Shown one piece after another: positions 1 to 9,946 of a stretch of DNA of 64,000 bases. Both the position numbers and the translations under genes were made by a program. How positions within the stretch are numbered: the stretch's first letter is position 1; every line of letters begins with the position of its first letter. The stretch is taken from positions 21,229,001 through 21,293,000 of the forward strand of contig NC_037092.1 of the NCBI RefSeq assembly GCF_002994745.2. The letters run 5' to 3'. The notes under the pieces are model-generated. The model worked only from the letters and a program-made list of their open reading frames with translations. It made no database searches and was not told the origin of the DNA. The stretch comes from Rosa chinensis. Taxonomy: Eukaryota > Streptophyta > Magnoliopsida > Rosales > Rosaceae.

Positions 1-32
1 TAAACATTCATACCAGGCGCGTGGAGCCTGTT

Positions 33-2915
33 TCAAACCATACAAAGCCTTTTAAGTCTATACACATGATCAGGTTTACAAGGGTCTATGAATCCCTGAG
101 GCTCTTCAACATAAACTTCCTCTTCCAAGACACCATTTAAAAAGGCACTTTTTACGTCCATTTGGTACAACTTAAACCTAAGATGACAAGCAATAGCAAG
201 AAGAAGTCTAACAGATTCTAGCCTTGCAACTGGGGCAAAGGTTTCATCAAAATCAAGTCCTTCAACTTGTGTGTACCCTTGAGCAACAAGTCTAGCTTTA
301 TTTCTAGTAACATTACCATGCTCATCACTTTTATTTCGAAAGATCCATTTTGTACCAATAACATTGAATCCACTAGGTCTAGGAACAAGATACCACACAT
401 CATTTCTTGTAAACTGATTCAATTCATCATGCATGGCATTTATCCAATCATCATCATTCAAGGCCTCTTTAACATTCTTGGGTTCAATGAGTGAGACAAA
501 ACCACAATTGGAAATTATGTTTATGTTCACTTCATTTTCTGTCAGAAAACAAACAAGAGCAGAATCGATACTAACCTGTGATGCAGCTTGTCTGCGCGTT
601 TGAATTCTCTCGTGTAAGTCTCCAATAACATCCTGAGTGAAGTGATCTTTCTGAACTTGTTTGAACCCTGTTCTCTGAACTGGCGGAGGATCAAAAATAG
701 GATCATGTGAGGGATAATCCGTTTCTTCATTCAGTTCCACATTTACTCGGCTTTCTGAGGGTTGATCCTCATCTAGAGTAACCTGAACAGTACTCGCAGC
801 ACAATCATCAATAGATACATTATATGATTCCATTATAGACATGATTCGCTTGTTGTACACCCTGTAAGCTCTACTATCTAAAGAATAACCAAGAAAGATG
901 CCTTTATCACTCCTAGCGTCAAATTTTCCAAGATATTCTCTATCTCTATAAATATAGCAAGGAGAGCCAAAGACACGAAGATGACTTACATTGGGTGTCT
1001 TACCTTTCCATAGTTCATATGGAGTTTTGTTAGTACCTGGTCTCAAGAATGCACGGTTTACAGTATAGCAAGCAGTGTTAATCGCTTCGGCCCAAAAATT
1101 TGGAGTAAGTCCAGCTGAATGTAGCATCACTCTTCCCATATCTAGCAATACCCTGTTCTTTCTTTCAACTACACCATTCTGTTGTGGGGTAATTGGAGCT
1201 GAAAACTCATGTGCAATTCCATGCTCAAGGAAAAAATTAGCAAACAAGGCATTCTTAAATTCAGTTCCATTGTCAGTCCTAACTCTAACAATGCACAAGT
1301 TTGTAGAATGTTTTTCATTTGTTATTCTTTTGCACAATCCTTTAAAGCTTTCAAATGTATCACTCTTCTCTCTAAGGAAATTTACCCAAGTAAAACGTGA
1401 GAAGTCATCAACTACAACCAAAATATATTTCTTACCACCCATGCTTTCGGTTTGTACAAGGTCCATATGCATAAGTTCTAATGGATGAGTTGTAGTGGAT
1501 GAATTTATTGCTCCATGTGAGGCACGAGTTTGCTTACCTGCCTTGCAACCATCACACATCTTGTCTGGCTTACCACTCAGAGAAGGCATACCTCTTACAC
1601 TTTCCTTGTGTGAAAGTTTCAGCAAGTCTTGAAAATTTACATGCCCCAGACACCTATGCCAGAGTTCAAGAACATCATCTGAAGTCTTGGCTTTCAAACA
1701 TGTCTGTACTTCAACAGATTTATTAGCATGTACATGATAACAATTATCTTTAGAGCGCAAACCACCCATAATATTTTTGCCATTATTATCAGTAACAATA
1801 CATCTTGTTTTATTGAAATTTACATCCTCATAATCATCAGCTAATTGACTAACACTTATGAGATTTGCATGAAGTCCTTCAACAAACAAGACATTTTGGA
1901 GATTAGGAATACCTGGAGTATTTACGGTTCCCTTACCAATTACCGTTGCCTTTTTTCCATGTCCAAACGTGACTGATCCACTTGTAAACTCACTGGAAAA
2001 GGACACAAACCAACTCTTTTCACCGGTCATGTGTCGTGAGCAACCGCTATCAACGTACCAAACGTCACTTTTCTTATCTGCAAGTGCAGTCAAGGCCACA
2101 AGACAAGTGGCTTCCACATGTTCAAACTCATTGTTGGAACTATAAGATGAAAGAAAACACGTTGCATCAATACATTCAGAAGATATGTCAAAATTGTCAA
2201 TCTTAGTTGAGAAGCATTTGGGTCCTTTCTTAACCCAAGTCTGTTTTGTTTTCGTTTCCAGATCCACGGGGATTGAAGCCAGCTTTGCAATCCTGGCTAT
2301 CAGGTTCAGCCCTTCTTTCAACTCAGCTTGCAGTGAGGCAGGTGAGTTAAATCTCAATGTTCTTCTCTGATTTTGAGTGGCCCTTCGAAGCATGTTGCAC
2401 CTAGGACGTATATGTCCTAATTTTCCACAATAATGACAAGTAGGAATGAAATTTTTAGAGTTTGGAACATACCTGGGCTGACGTGCATTGGTGTGCTTGT
2501 CAGAACTTACCATAGGATTTTTCTGGTGTGAAGGAATGACTCTATGAGGTTCTGTTCGTTCAGCCAACTTAGAGCCAGATGGTTTGTCACTAGAGCTTTG
2601 TGAATTGCTTGATGAGCTCTCACCTTCTACACTTTTTACAAAAATCAAAGGTTTGCACGACTCACCATTATATCCTAATCCTTCCTTATTGCCATATGCT
2701 TTGCCAATTCCCATCATTTTATAGACTTTTTCAGATCCTATAGAGAATTTGTTAAAGCTCTCCTTGACCCTCAATAATTCTTTCTGCAATTTTTCATTCT
2801 CAAGGGTTAGAGAAACATTCAAGGAGGATTGAGCCTTTATTTCCACCTGCAAAACCTTTATTTTGTTAATGAGCTCCTCATGCTCCTTGTTCCAGTCTTG
2901 AGACTTGGACTTTCC
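33..2915 (-). pseudogene. Copia pol: late gag, protease, integrase, start of RT
   Basis: Continues the gag frame after a single stop at 2916-2918. A CCHC knuckle ([14 protein letters not shown]) lies near 2395-2437. The aspartic protease motif [11 protein letters not shown] is near 2037-2066. The integrase HHCC zinc finger is near 1540-1650, followed by the core with the signature [13 protein letters not shown]. Reverse transcriptase begins near 435 with WIFRNK and [15 protein letters not shown]. Near 49-53 a one-base loss in an A run (minus strand) shifts the frame, so translation stops at 33 just before the expected YGLKQ region. The catalytic YVDD box is outside the window. It encodes the replication and integration enzymes of the element. 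Confidence 0.85.
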
Positions 2916-4226
2916 CTACAAAACTTTAATCTTATCAACAAGGTCAGTTCGTTCATCTTCCAATTCTTTCAAAGATAATTCAAAGTTTTGCTCAAGTTTT
3001 TCTTTCTCACTCCTTAAGAATTCAATTTCCTCTTTGAGTTTATTATTTTTCTTAAGAATAATTCTTGAGGCATTGTACAATTGTTTGCATTTTTCATTTG
3101 TTTCTTCATCAAACGTGTCATCTTCTAAATCAGAAACATCAGACAATTCAGAATTAAAAGAAGAAGTAAGAGCAAGATTTACCTCTTCACCATCGGAATG
3201 AGTGCTATCATCACTGTCACTCCAAGTAGATTTTAGTGCCTTGTTACCACGCAAATTGTACCTCTTATTGCCACAATCGGCAGCAAGATGTCCAAATCCA
3301 CCACACTCAAAACATTTTGGTTTTTCAGGAAAATTTTTCTTTTGAGGAAATTTAGTAAACTTCGGATTTTTATCAAAACGATTTTCAGACATTTGATCCC
3401 TCCTTGAACTCGAAAAGTTTTTTGAAGTATTCCCTGAAGAATTTTTGTTTTTCAAAAAATTCTTAAATTCTTTAGTTAGCAAAGCTAAATCAACAGAGTC
3501 ATCAATGGCTTCTTTCTTTTTGATAGAAGAGAATGAAACACTTTTTACCTTCTTTTCTGGCTTGAGTCGCATCTCAAAAGTCTTGAGATTCCCTACCAGT
3601 TCATCCAAGGTGTAAGTGTCAAGGTCTTGAGCTTCCTCAATGGCAATCTGCTTGGCTTGGAATTTTGAGGGAAGAGCCCTGAGAAACTTCTTGACAATTC
3701 GGTGCTCCTCAAATGGATCATCAAGGCTGCGGCATTGGCTAGTAACATTGAGAAGTCGAGCATGAAAATCATCAACCGATTCATCTTCCTCCATGGTCAT
3801 GTTTTCAAATTCCAATACAAGTCTTTGAAGCTTCTGACCTCTAACCTTCTTGTTTCCTTCATACGTGACTTGAAGCAAATCCCAAGCTTCTTTGGCTGTG
3901 TCACAATGGCTAATTCTCATTCTCTCCTTTTTGGACAAGGTCGTGAATAGTGAATTTCTAGCCTTAAAATCACAATTCCTGTTACGAACTTCCTCTTCTG
4001 TCCATTCCTTTCTAGGTTTAAGAATTCTTGCAGATGACCCTTCCACTTTCTTTGATTCGTCGGACTTGGTTGGGTGTTCCCATCCAATCTCAACAACATT
4101 CCACATATTTTCATCTTGAGAGTAGAGAAACGCTCTCATCATAATCTTCCATTGTGAATAGTCTTCACCATCAAATAAAGGCGGGCAATTTATAGAACTA
4201 GAGGCCCTGTCACGTTCACGTTCCAT
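2916..4226 (-). pseudogene. Copia gag (capsid-like) with in-frame stop
   Basis: 436 residues beginning MERERDRASSSIN. The N-terminal UBN2/gag-type domain has the Copia pattern FDGEDYSQWKIMMRAFL, then KEAWDLLQVTYEG and VDDFHARL. A CCHC zinc knuckle CFECGGFGHLAADC (near 3260-3305) would bind element RNA. A Lys/Glu-rich coiled coil follows (near 2920-3080). A TAG at 2916-2918 ends it. The next 21 codons and the pol ORF are in the same frame, so this was one gag-pol polyprotein and the stop is a nonsense change. The ATG chosen is the first after the primer-binding site. Confidence 0.85.
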
Positions 4227-4276
4227 CCTTGACCACGGATCAACTAAAAGACTTTAGAACCTGCTCTGATGCCAAG

Positions 4277-5053
4277 TGAAAATACAAGGACAGAATATGA
4301 TTTTCTGGAAAACGGGGATTGCAGTGCACTGATCAATCCTTACTGGGCAGATATCAGAAATAACGAACCAAACACCAGATTTTGGCTACGCAGTGAAAAC
4401 CTCAAGTATGAGATTAAAAACACTGCGGGGCTCTTACTCTTGAGAACCCAAAATAAAGATCATCATATTGAAAAGGATATGTTCTTTTACAAACTTTGAA
4501 TAGCACTAGCTCGGCTATAAGATTCACACAAAATCTAATACAAAGTTTGTCTTCCTTCTAGAACTCCTTCACTTGAACGATCTTCAAATCTTGTTCTTCT
4601 TTCTTCACAGTCTCCCTACTGATCTCGAGAGAGTATTATGCATATGAAACTATGATCACAAACACTTATACATGGACCAAGTGTTTTTACTCTTTGTGAA
4701 GACACAAACTCAAACAAACATGCAAGACTCTATCAAAATTCTTGCCTCTTTAGATCTGTCCACACACCGTGTATCTTTTCTACTCTTATAATAGACCTGC
4801 GGCAACTACTCAAAGATGATGCAAAGATTCTACCCTAATTCCCAATTAATTTGGAAAGAAACTTCCCATATATGAACTCCAGCAAATCTTAAGGGAAATC
4901 AATTAGGAAGACAAGTCCTAAAAACCCTAGGGCATCAACACCACGATTTTAACACTCAGAAAAATCTTTTAAAGACATAAATACATAAAACCTAAAACCT
5001 ACTTTTCCAAAATCGGACTCTACATAAAACTGACAGCTGACTCGGGGATTGCA
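4277..5053 (-). repeat. 5' LTR and primer-binding site of the Copia element
   Basis: In element orientation the LTR ends ...TTTTCA at 4277. The next bases, TTGGCATCAGAGCAGG, closely match the initiator-Met tRNA primer site TGGTATCAGAGC. A TATA-like CTATTATAAG lies near 4785-4794. The outer end is placed at a TG at about 5053 (TGCAATCCCCGAG). This end is uncertain by about 12 bp because a similar TGCAA occurs at 5061-5065. The second LTR is outside the window, so ends and identity cannot be compared. Confidence 0.7.
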
Positions 5054-5060
5054 ACACACG

Positions 5061-5160
5061 TTGCAATCCCATGCTTATGCAGATGCATTTACCTGTGACT
5101 CTCCGAGATCAGTAACAGGCTTTGTCATAGCTTTGTATGGGAATGCCAATACGATAAGTA
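5061..5160 (+). pseudogene. Possible Copia RNase H scrap
   Basis: Plus-strand reading gives HAYADAF..CDSPRSVTGFVI and GNANTIS, which resembles the Copia RNase H block (YADADW..DSRRSVTGF..LG..ISW). It is about 33 codons long with no flanking RT or LTR. The opposite strand has splice-like borders around a short open stretch (minus about 5130-5093), so it could instead be one more captured exon. The call rests on one short motif. Confidence 0.35.
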
Positions 5161-5180
5161 CAAGATTTCTACTTACAATC

Positions 5181-5270
5181 CCATGGTGGAAAGAAGAGCA
5201 GCTTTCTGTGCTTATAAAACACTGGAAGCTTGGCTATAGTCATCGAAAGCTCTGCCATTCCATTGAACAT
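5181..5270 (-). pseudogene. PDR/ABCG-type ABC transporter exon fragment
   Basis: Minus-strand translation gives [19 protein letters not shown], then LLFFPPW. This is a signature block of full-size ABCG (PDR) transporters, at the membrane domain where KQRDLLFFPPW is typical. About 30 codons are present. It follows the 5-phosphatase piece directly and in frame (junction at 5270/5271). It ends at a donor-like GTAAGT (minus, 5176-5171). The rest of the roughly 1400-residue transporter is absent, so it cannot function. Captured fragment within a CACTA element. Confidence 0.75.
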
Positions 5271-5552
5271 GTAGATATCCGATGGCTCTTCTAAAGAAAT
5301 CCAATCATCAATATCAAGGTTTTCATCCAGAACTCTTCCAGCAACATTCCAAGTGCTTATTGTCAGCCTACCTGAAACAATGTGCCCCAGGAAATTCCAT
5401 TAAGAACCAAACTGGTGCTACTTCTAGGCCTAGCATTGCAAGAGGTAGAAAAACATAGACAAACCTCACATCCTTTGTGTTTATGTACTGAGCACGAGTA
5501 GTTTCTGATTTTCCTCTCCTATGTCTTAACTGATAGCCAAAAGAAGGCGGAT
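5271..5552 (-). pseudogene. Type I inositol polyphosphate 5-phosphatase exon fragments
   Basis: Two exons. 5552-5465 gives PPSFGYQLRHRRGKSETT and AQYINTKDVR. 5367-5271 gives [19 protein letters not shown] and [13 protein letters not shown]. The intron 5464-5368 begins GTTTGT and ends TAG, and splicing restores DVR-LTI. This matches the start of the catalytic domain in plant 5PTases (TWNVAGR, DIDDWL, EEPADIY), which remove the 5-phosphate from phosphoinositides. The retained intron shows capture at the DNA level. The catalytic motifs further on are absent. The frame then runs into the PDR fragment. Confidence 0.75.
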
Positions 5553-6653
5553 CTGAACCAATAAATATCATATTTATGTACATTATTAGACAAGAAGAAT
5601 GTAAAAGCACTCCACAATATGATAGAACAAGCAGCTAAATTTTTAAAATTCCCAAGTGGTTTCCTTTTCAAGGAACCCCATCATTTTTAAGGTCCAAGGT
5701 TGCAACAATGATATCACCTTGTAGCCCCCCAAATTAAAAAAAAAACTAATTGCTTTATCATACAATAGAAATATTGGATTATAGCACACATCTAGAAATG
5801 GTTATTTGAGATCTGATTTGTAAAGTAAAACTGTGCAGCAGAAATGCTAATGCACAAAGCCAAATTTGTCGTGATATAAATCTTTCATACGAACTCCAAA
5901 TGGAGGCAGGCTGGATTCATATGAAAGGTGGGAATGCCTACTTTTGAAGTACTGGTTTCTTGAAGCAAGATTGTACATAAAATGATACTAAAAGAAAAAG
6001 AAAGAACATGACAGTGATACTGTTTTCAGAAATTCCTGCAACAGACCTGTAACTTTGAAAAATCATAACTAATTATAGAAAATCCTTTTTTAGGAGATTC
6101 CAAGTCTCAAATACTCTTTAACTAGTCCACTACAAATTCTCAGAACAAAATAACTTCAAATTATTAACAGAAAATTACAGTTTTACAGAAACAGGTCGCT
6201 GGGTCTGGAAACTGTAGTTTCTGAAATAATTTATACAAGTGTTAGTCCAATTTGATAAGTACATCCAAACTCATATATAGTTTAAGGTCAGATCTGAAAA
6301 AAGAAAACAACAATGAAATTCACACAGAAACCATAAAAGGTAAATGCAGATATATAACTAAATTAACAACGAAAATAAATAGAAAGTAACTAAACCTTGA
6401 CTGAAGGGTTAATCAAATGAACTTTGAGTGTAGCTTAGAAGGACCTCCTTTATTTGGCCTACACAATAAAGTAAATGGAAATGTCAGACAAAGAATTCAG
6501 GCTTTAGAAGAAAGTTGCACTCTACATACATAAAAAGGTAATAACACGACCCATCTATATTGATCTGTGAGGTTTGGTTTTAATAATCTTGTAGGTCAGA
6601 TATCAAGAATTCATCTTTTTAAAGAACAATGATCCATAGTATCATCTTTTTAC
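5553..6653. other. Transposon interior between captured exons
   Basis: AT-rich sequence without a supported ORF. It lies between the 5-phosphatase and PEPCK pieces on the same strand and would be an intron if the fragments were transcribed together. A polypyrimidine run and AG precede the 5PTase exon at 5553. Nothing else recognised. Confidence 0.4.
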
Positions 6654-6800
6654 CAGTCTCAAATTTGATAGAATTCCAAATATCTGGTTGCTTGTCTTTT
6701 GACAAATCAATGCACTTAGCATAGCAACCACCTTCAATGTTTAACACATGATTGTCACTGTAGCAGTGCTCGTCATCTCCAATCAGGTATGTATTATGAT
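6654..6800 (-). pseudogene. Phosphoenolpyruvate carboxykinase (ATP) exon fragment
   Basis: A single 147-bp exon with consensus borders (ctgcag before 6800, gtaaaa after 6654). It reads [17 protein letters not shown], then [15 protein letters not shown] and IWNSIKF. Plant ATP-dependent PEPCK has this block just after the kinase-like P-loop ([14 protein letters not shown]). PEPCK converts oxaloacetate to PEP in gluconeogenesis. Only about 49 of roughly 650 residues are present and neighbouring PEPCK exons are missing. It is a captured exon inside the CACTA element, on the same strand as the HVA22 and 5PTase pieces. Confidence 0.8.
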
Positions 6801-6988
6801 CTGCAGACAAGAGTTGTTTTCTCAGTTTCTATGACAGATGAGCCACAAGCATCCCTCTTTCTGCATCTTACACTAAAATTCAATGAACCATTGTCTTATG
6901 CTACCCATATAGAGCACATCAACTGGATCCAGCTTACAAATCAACGAAATAAATCGAACAATAAAAGAAAAACAAAGAAAAAACTTAC

Positions 6989-7417
6989 CACTCAATAAGT
7001 TTGGCAAAAGTGAGCTCAAAGAGTGTAATCATAAAGTAGAGAATCCAATACGTTAGCCATTGGCGATCATCAGTTGGTGATTTGGTCTCTATAACCCGAA
7101 TTGAGGCATACCTACACAACAACCTAGAATCAGTTAACCAGATTACAGAGGATTTAACATGAACACAGAACAATGCATAAGAAAAAAAAGGATCATAATT
7201 CATAAAGCTATAATCTTTGAACCAAAACTTACAGTGGCTAAACCAAACTAACCACAGGCCTGCAAGAAACAAACCCCCAAATCAGATTACATAATCAAAA
7301 AAAGAAAAAGAAAAAGAAAAAAGGTTTTGGTAAAGTGGGTAATAGCAGTTGATACCCAGCAAGAACGTCGAAGTTTTTAAGGAGAACTTTGAGGAAACTT
7401 CCAGCACCAGATCCCAT
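6989..7417 (-). pseudogene. HVA22 (TB2/DP1) family gene, 5' exons only, with nonsense codon
   Basis: Three exons. 7417-7356 starts with ATG and gives MGSGAGSFLKVLLKNFDVLA. 7259-7233 gives PVVSLV, a stop, then PL. 7111-6989 gives YASIRVIETKSPTDDRQW, then LTYWILYFMITLFEL and KLIEW. All introns have GT..AG ends. HVA22 proteins are reticulon-like ER membrane-curving proteins, often induced by stress or ABA. A TAG at 7240-7238 replaces the expected Tyr of VYPLYAS. The C-terminal half is missing, and PEPCK sequence comes next on this strand. A GA-rich leader lies just upstream, so the fragment may carry part of its own promoter. Confidence 0.8.
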
Positions 7418-7487
7418 CTCCGGTTTCTGAATGTCGGTAACTGAGAACTGAAACTGAAGGTTCTTTACCTTCTTTCAGTCCTCTGAG

Positions 7488-7490
<3 letters not shown>

Positions 7491-7522
<32 letters not shown>
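7491..7522. repeat. (AG)n microsatellite upstream of the HVA22 fragment
   Basis: Sixteen AG units about 75-105 bp upstream of the HVA22 ATG, within what looks like its 5' leader. Such CT/GA tracts are common in plant leaders. Confidence 0.9.
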
Positions 7523-7526
<4 letters not shown>

Positions 7527-7734
7527 TAGCGGGAATGAGCGGAAGAGAGGGAAGCGGTGGTGGCTGTGGAAAGAGAGTGGGAGAGGAAGGAGGAGAGGGC
7601 TAGGGTTGGGGGAATAAGAGGAGAGAAAGTGAGTTGGAAAAATATTAAGTGTGGGGAATGAAAATTTTGTTCCCCGCGTTCCTGAAAAGTTTTAACTTAG
7701 TCTTTCCGCGTTTTTGAAAATTTTTAAATGAAAA

Positions 7735-7884
7735 TATAGACATCGGTCAACAGTAAAAATTGATGGCAGTAATATGCATAGAAATCGGTATTTGAGGAAT
7801 CGATGTTAATGACATTTTTTTACATCGCGTGAATTCCTCACCGATGTAATTGTCGTGATGTCTAAGGCCAAAATTCTAGTAGTG
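7735..7884. repeat. CACTA subterminal repeats and right terminal inverted repeat
   Basis: Contains GACATCGGTCAAC (about 7739), AATCGGTATTTGAGG (about 7782), ATCGATGT (about 7800), ACATCGCGTGAATTCC (about 7822) and CACCGATGTAATTG (about 7840), then TAGTAGTG ending at 7884. Short motifs in both orientations near a CACTA end are the usual transposase-binding region. Confidence 0.7.
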
Positions 7885-9654
7885 TCAGTTGATGTCCCTT
7901 TAGGTTTAACATGAATTGGGGTTTGGTGTCTACCACCAAGGGTGTTCCTCTATGTTGAGGACCAATCTCTGAGAAGTTGGGTCTGGTATAGTACTGTTGT
8001 GGTCGAGAGCGTTTGGGTACCAAGTATTTCTCCTCAAAAATTGTTGCTAATTCATAAGCTTGGTATAATGAAGTAGGATTCATAGCACGCACATCCACCT
8101 TGATAACTTCTTTGAGGCCTCCAATAAAACATGATAGGAAAGCACCCTCTGAAAATCCAGTGGCTCTTCTTGAAAGTTTATTGAACTGGGACTTAAACTC
8201 ACTCACAGTTCCAGATTGTCGCAGCTTGGCTAGAGCAGACTGACAATCCACCATGGTATGTGAGCCAAATTCCCTCATTAGTAACGCAGCAAACCCTTGC
8301 CAATTTCCAGGATACTGGTGGCGGAGTAGATGCCAAACATCAGCAGCTTCATCAACTAAATGCATAGCGGCGATAGACACTTTTCGATCATCAGGAATTT
8401 GATATAGTTCAAAATACTGCTCAGCCTTATTAAGCCATTTCAAGGGATCACCATCTCCAAATGTGGCAAACTCCAACCTCATTTGTCTCATGGTTGGGAG
8501 GTTAGGATCCAATTCAGGTTGAAATTGAAATTGGGGTAATTGAGCTGTTGATGATTAATACATATGTGAATGAACTTGTGGTCGTTGAGTATGAAACTGA
8601 GGTTGTGATGCTTGAACTGTAGAATAAGTTGATGGAGCTTGAACTATGAGTGTCTGCGTTGGCATATGGGTGGGAAGATAGTGATTCACAGCGAACGGCA
8701 ATGAGGGTCTGCTATGAGTCGTATTATTGCCGCTTGGTATCGAATTCCAATGAGTAGCATTGATGCTGCTGCTAGGCTTTGCTAGCCATGGGGGCACAGA
8801 CGATTGACAACCTGAGGGACCCAAATGCCCAAAACCACCATATATAGAATTTCCAGAGCCACCATACGTAGGATTACCAGAAGTATACCCCAAATTAGGG
8901 GGAGGCACATTGGGAGAATTATACCCTTGATAACCTATGTGTGAAACGGGTATATTGAATGATTGTAAGGCCTGATGCTGTAAATTAAAATCATGATAAG
9001 AGGGTCCAACAGTATGTTGATAAAATTGAGATGGGTGTTGCCAACCTTCCCAATCCTCGATGTTAACTCCATCCCTGCCTTTGAAAGCATCATTCATCAA
9101 CTTACTGCCACTAGGAACACCACTAACAACAAATGGACCTCCACAAGTAGCAACCAATTTACCACGTTGTATATTAGTACTAGACCCAGAAGTAACATGA
9201 GTATTAGCAGGAGCAAGTATACCTGAAGAAACTTCCTCATGAGTGATGCTCAAAACCCCTAACCCTTCAGGACAAATTGGTTCTGAGACTGAAACCCTCG
9301 AGTTTGCTGGTTGAAAGGCCGGAAGAGAGCCGAAATAGGAGGGTTCGGAGAGACAGGAACAGGGTCGGAGTGGGTCACAGAATTGACTCGAAGAGCCAGA
9401 AGTTCCTCCAACAGCTGAGAGCGAAACTCTGCATTCTGAGCATGAATCTCGGCGCTTTCAGAGCAAATCAGAGCATGAATCTCAGCGTTTTCAGAATGAA
9501 TCAACTCCTGGGCAGAGCGAATTTCGTCAACCGAGTCGCGCACCGCTTGGAGCTGAGCCTCTGCTGCCGCTTGTTGTGCCAAATAATCCATCTCGATGGC
9601 CGAAAGTTCCTTCGATGTTTGAAGGTTGGTGCCGCCCTTGCGCGACGCTCCCAT
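7885..9654 (-). pseudogene. Gypsy-type gag polyprotein, decayed
   Basis: Three stretches in one general order. 9654-9259 begins MGASRKGGTNLQTSKE and is rich in Ala/Glu (coiled-coil-like repeats of SAEIHA). 9253-8555 is a Pro/Gly/Tyr/Gln-rich low-complexity linker. 8512-7885 holds the Retrotrans_gag domain (FGDGDPLKWLNKAEQYFELY, AADVWHLLRHQYPG, VSEFKSQFNKLSRRA). In-frame stops separate the parts, near 9260 and 8555. It would form the virus-like particle shell. The CACTA insertion removes the C-terminus. Confidence 0.75.
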
Positions 9655-9678
9655 GGGAACGAAGGCTCTGATACCAGA

Positions 9679-9946
9679 TAATAAGACCCTAGATCTAGAA
9701 ACACAATTATAGAGAGAATTTAAAGAAACTGAAATGAGAAGTTGATATATATTTTCATTAATTAAAGGAAGAGGTGGTTCTAGTACATATATAGTGATCC
9801 TTCTGAGACCGAAGGGAAGGAACTGGACAGGTGTCCAGGTCATGACTACCAACTTGCCAGCTCATAAGCATAAAAGACTAAACAACCAGAAAAGTTAAAG
9901 TATAAGAAACTACAATAAAAGATGGATAATTACTAGGCTCTTATCA
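9679..9946 (-). repeat. LTR of the Gypsy element
   Basis: About 268 bp with matching ends: in element orientation it begins TGATAAGAGCC and ends GGGTCTTATTA, followed by the tRNA-Met-like primer site. The end is TA rather than the canonical CA, so the exact border may be off by a few bases. The partner LTR is not in the window. Confidence 0.6.

Larger units (their letters stand above)
1..5053 (-). mobile_element. Ty1/Copia LTR retrotransposon, SIRE-like, 5' two-thirds
   Basis: Reading right to left the order is LTR (about 5053-4277), primer-binding site (4276-4260), gag (4226 onward), protease, integrase, and the start of reverse transcriptase, which runs off base 1. Integrase before reverse transcriptase is diagnostic of Copia. 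Two CCHC zinc knuckles and a coiled-coil stretch between them suggest the SIRE/Maximus lineage; that assignment is inference. The body has one in-frame stop and one single-base deletion, so the insertion looks young. The RNase H region and the second LTR lie outside the window. The element abuts sequence belonging to a CACTA transposon and probably inserted into it. Confidence 0.9.
5054..7884. mobile_element. Right part of a CACTA (En/Spm) transposon carrying host exons
   Basis: The right end reads ...AAAATTCTAGTAGTG at 7884, the inverted form of CACTACTAGAATTTTGG. Subterminal copies of ACATCGG/CGATGT cluster in the last 150 bp, as is usual in CACTA elements. A 3-bp TCA follows. Outside lies a Gypsy gag interrupted at this exact point, which fixes the boundary. 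Leftward, on the minus strand, lie exon pieces of HVA22, PEPCK, 5PTase and PDR genes with splice sites. No left CACTA terminus was found between 1 and 7884. It is probably beyond the window, with the Copia element at 1-5053 inserted within. No transposase is visible. Confidence 0.7.
7885..9946 (-). mobile_element. Ty3/Gypsy retrotransposon 5' part, cut by the CACTA element
   Basis: From right to left: an LTR (9946-9679), a primer site TGGTATCAGAGCC (about 9676-9664), then gag from an ATG at 9654. The gag frame is broken by stops and is cut at 7885 exactly where the CACTA terminus begins. Protease, RT and integrase are not in the window. They would lie left of the CACTA element if still present. 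Confidence 0.75.

Noticed and set aside
5049..5294. Single plus-strand gene over this interval
   Set aside because: Only the first third resembles Copia RNase H. The rest is the antisense of the 5PTase-PDR fragment, which has far stronger matches.
6120..6145. CCACTACAAATTCTCAG as the left end of the CACTA element ending at 7884
   Set aside because: It differs from CACTACTAGAATTTTGG after the first six bases, lacks TCA before it and lacks ACATCGG subterminal repeats.
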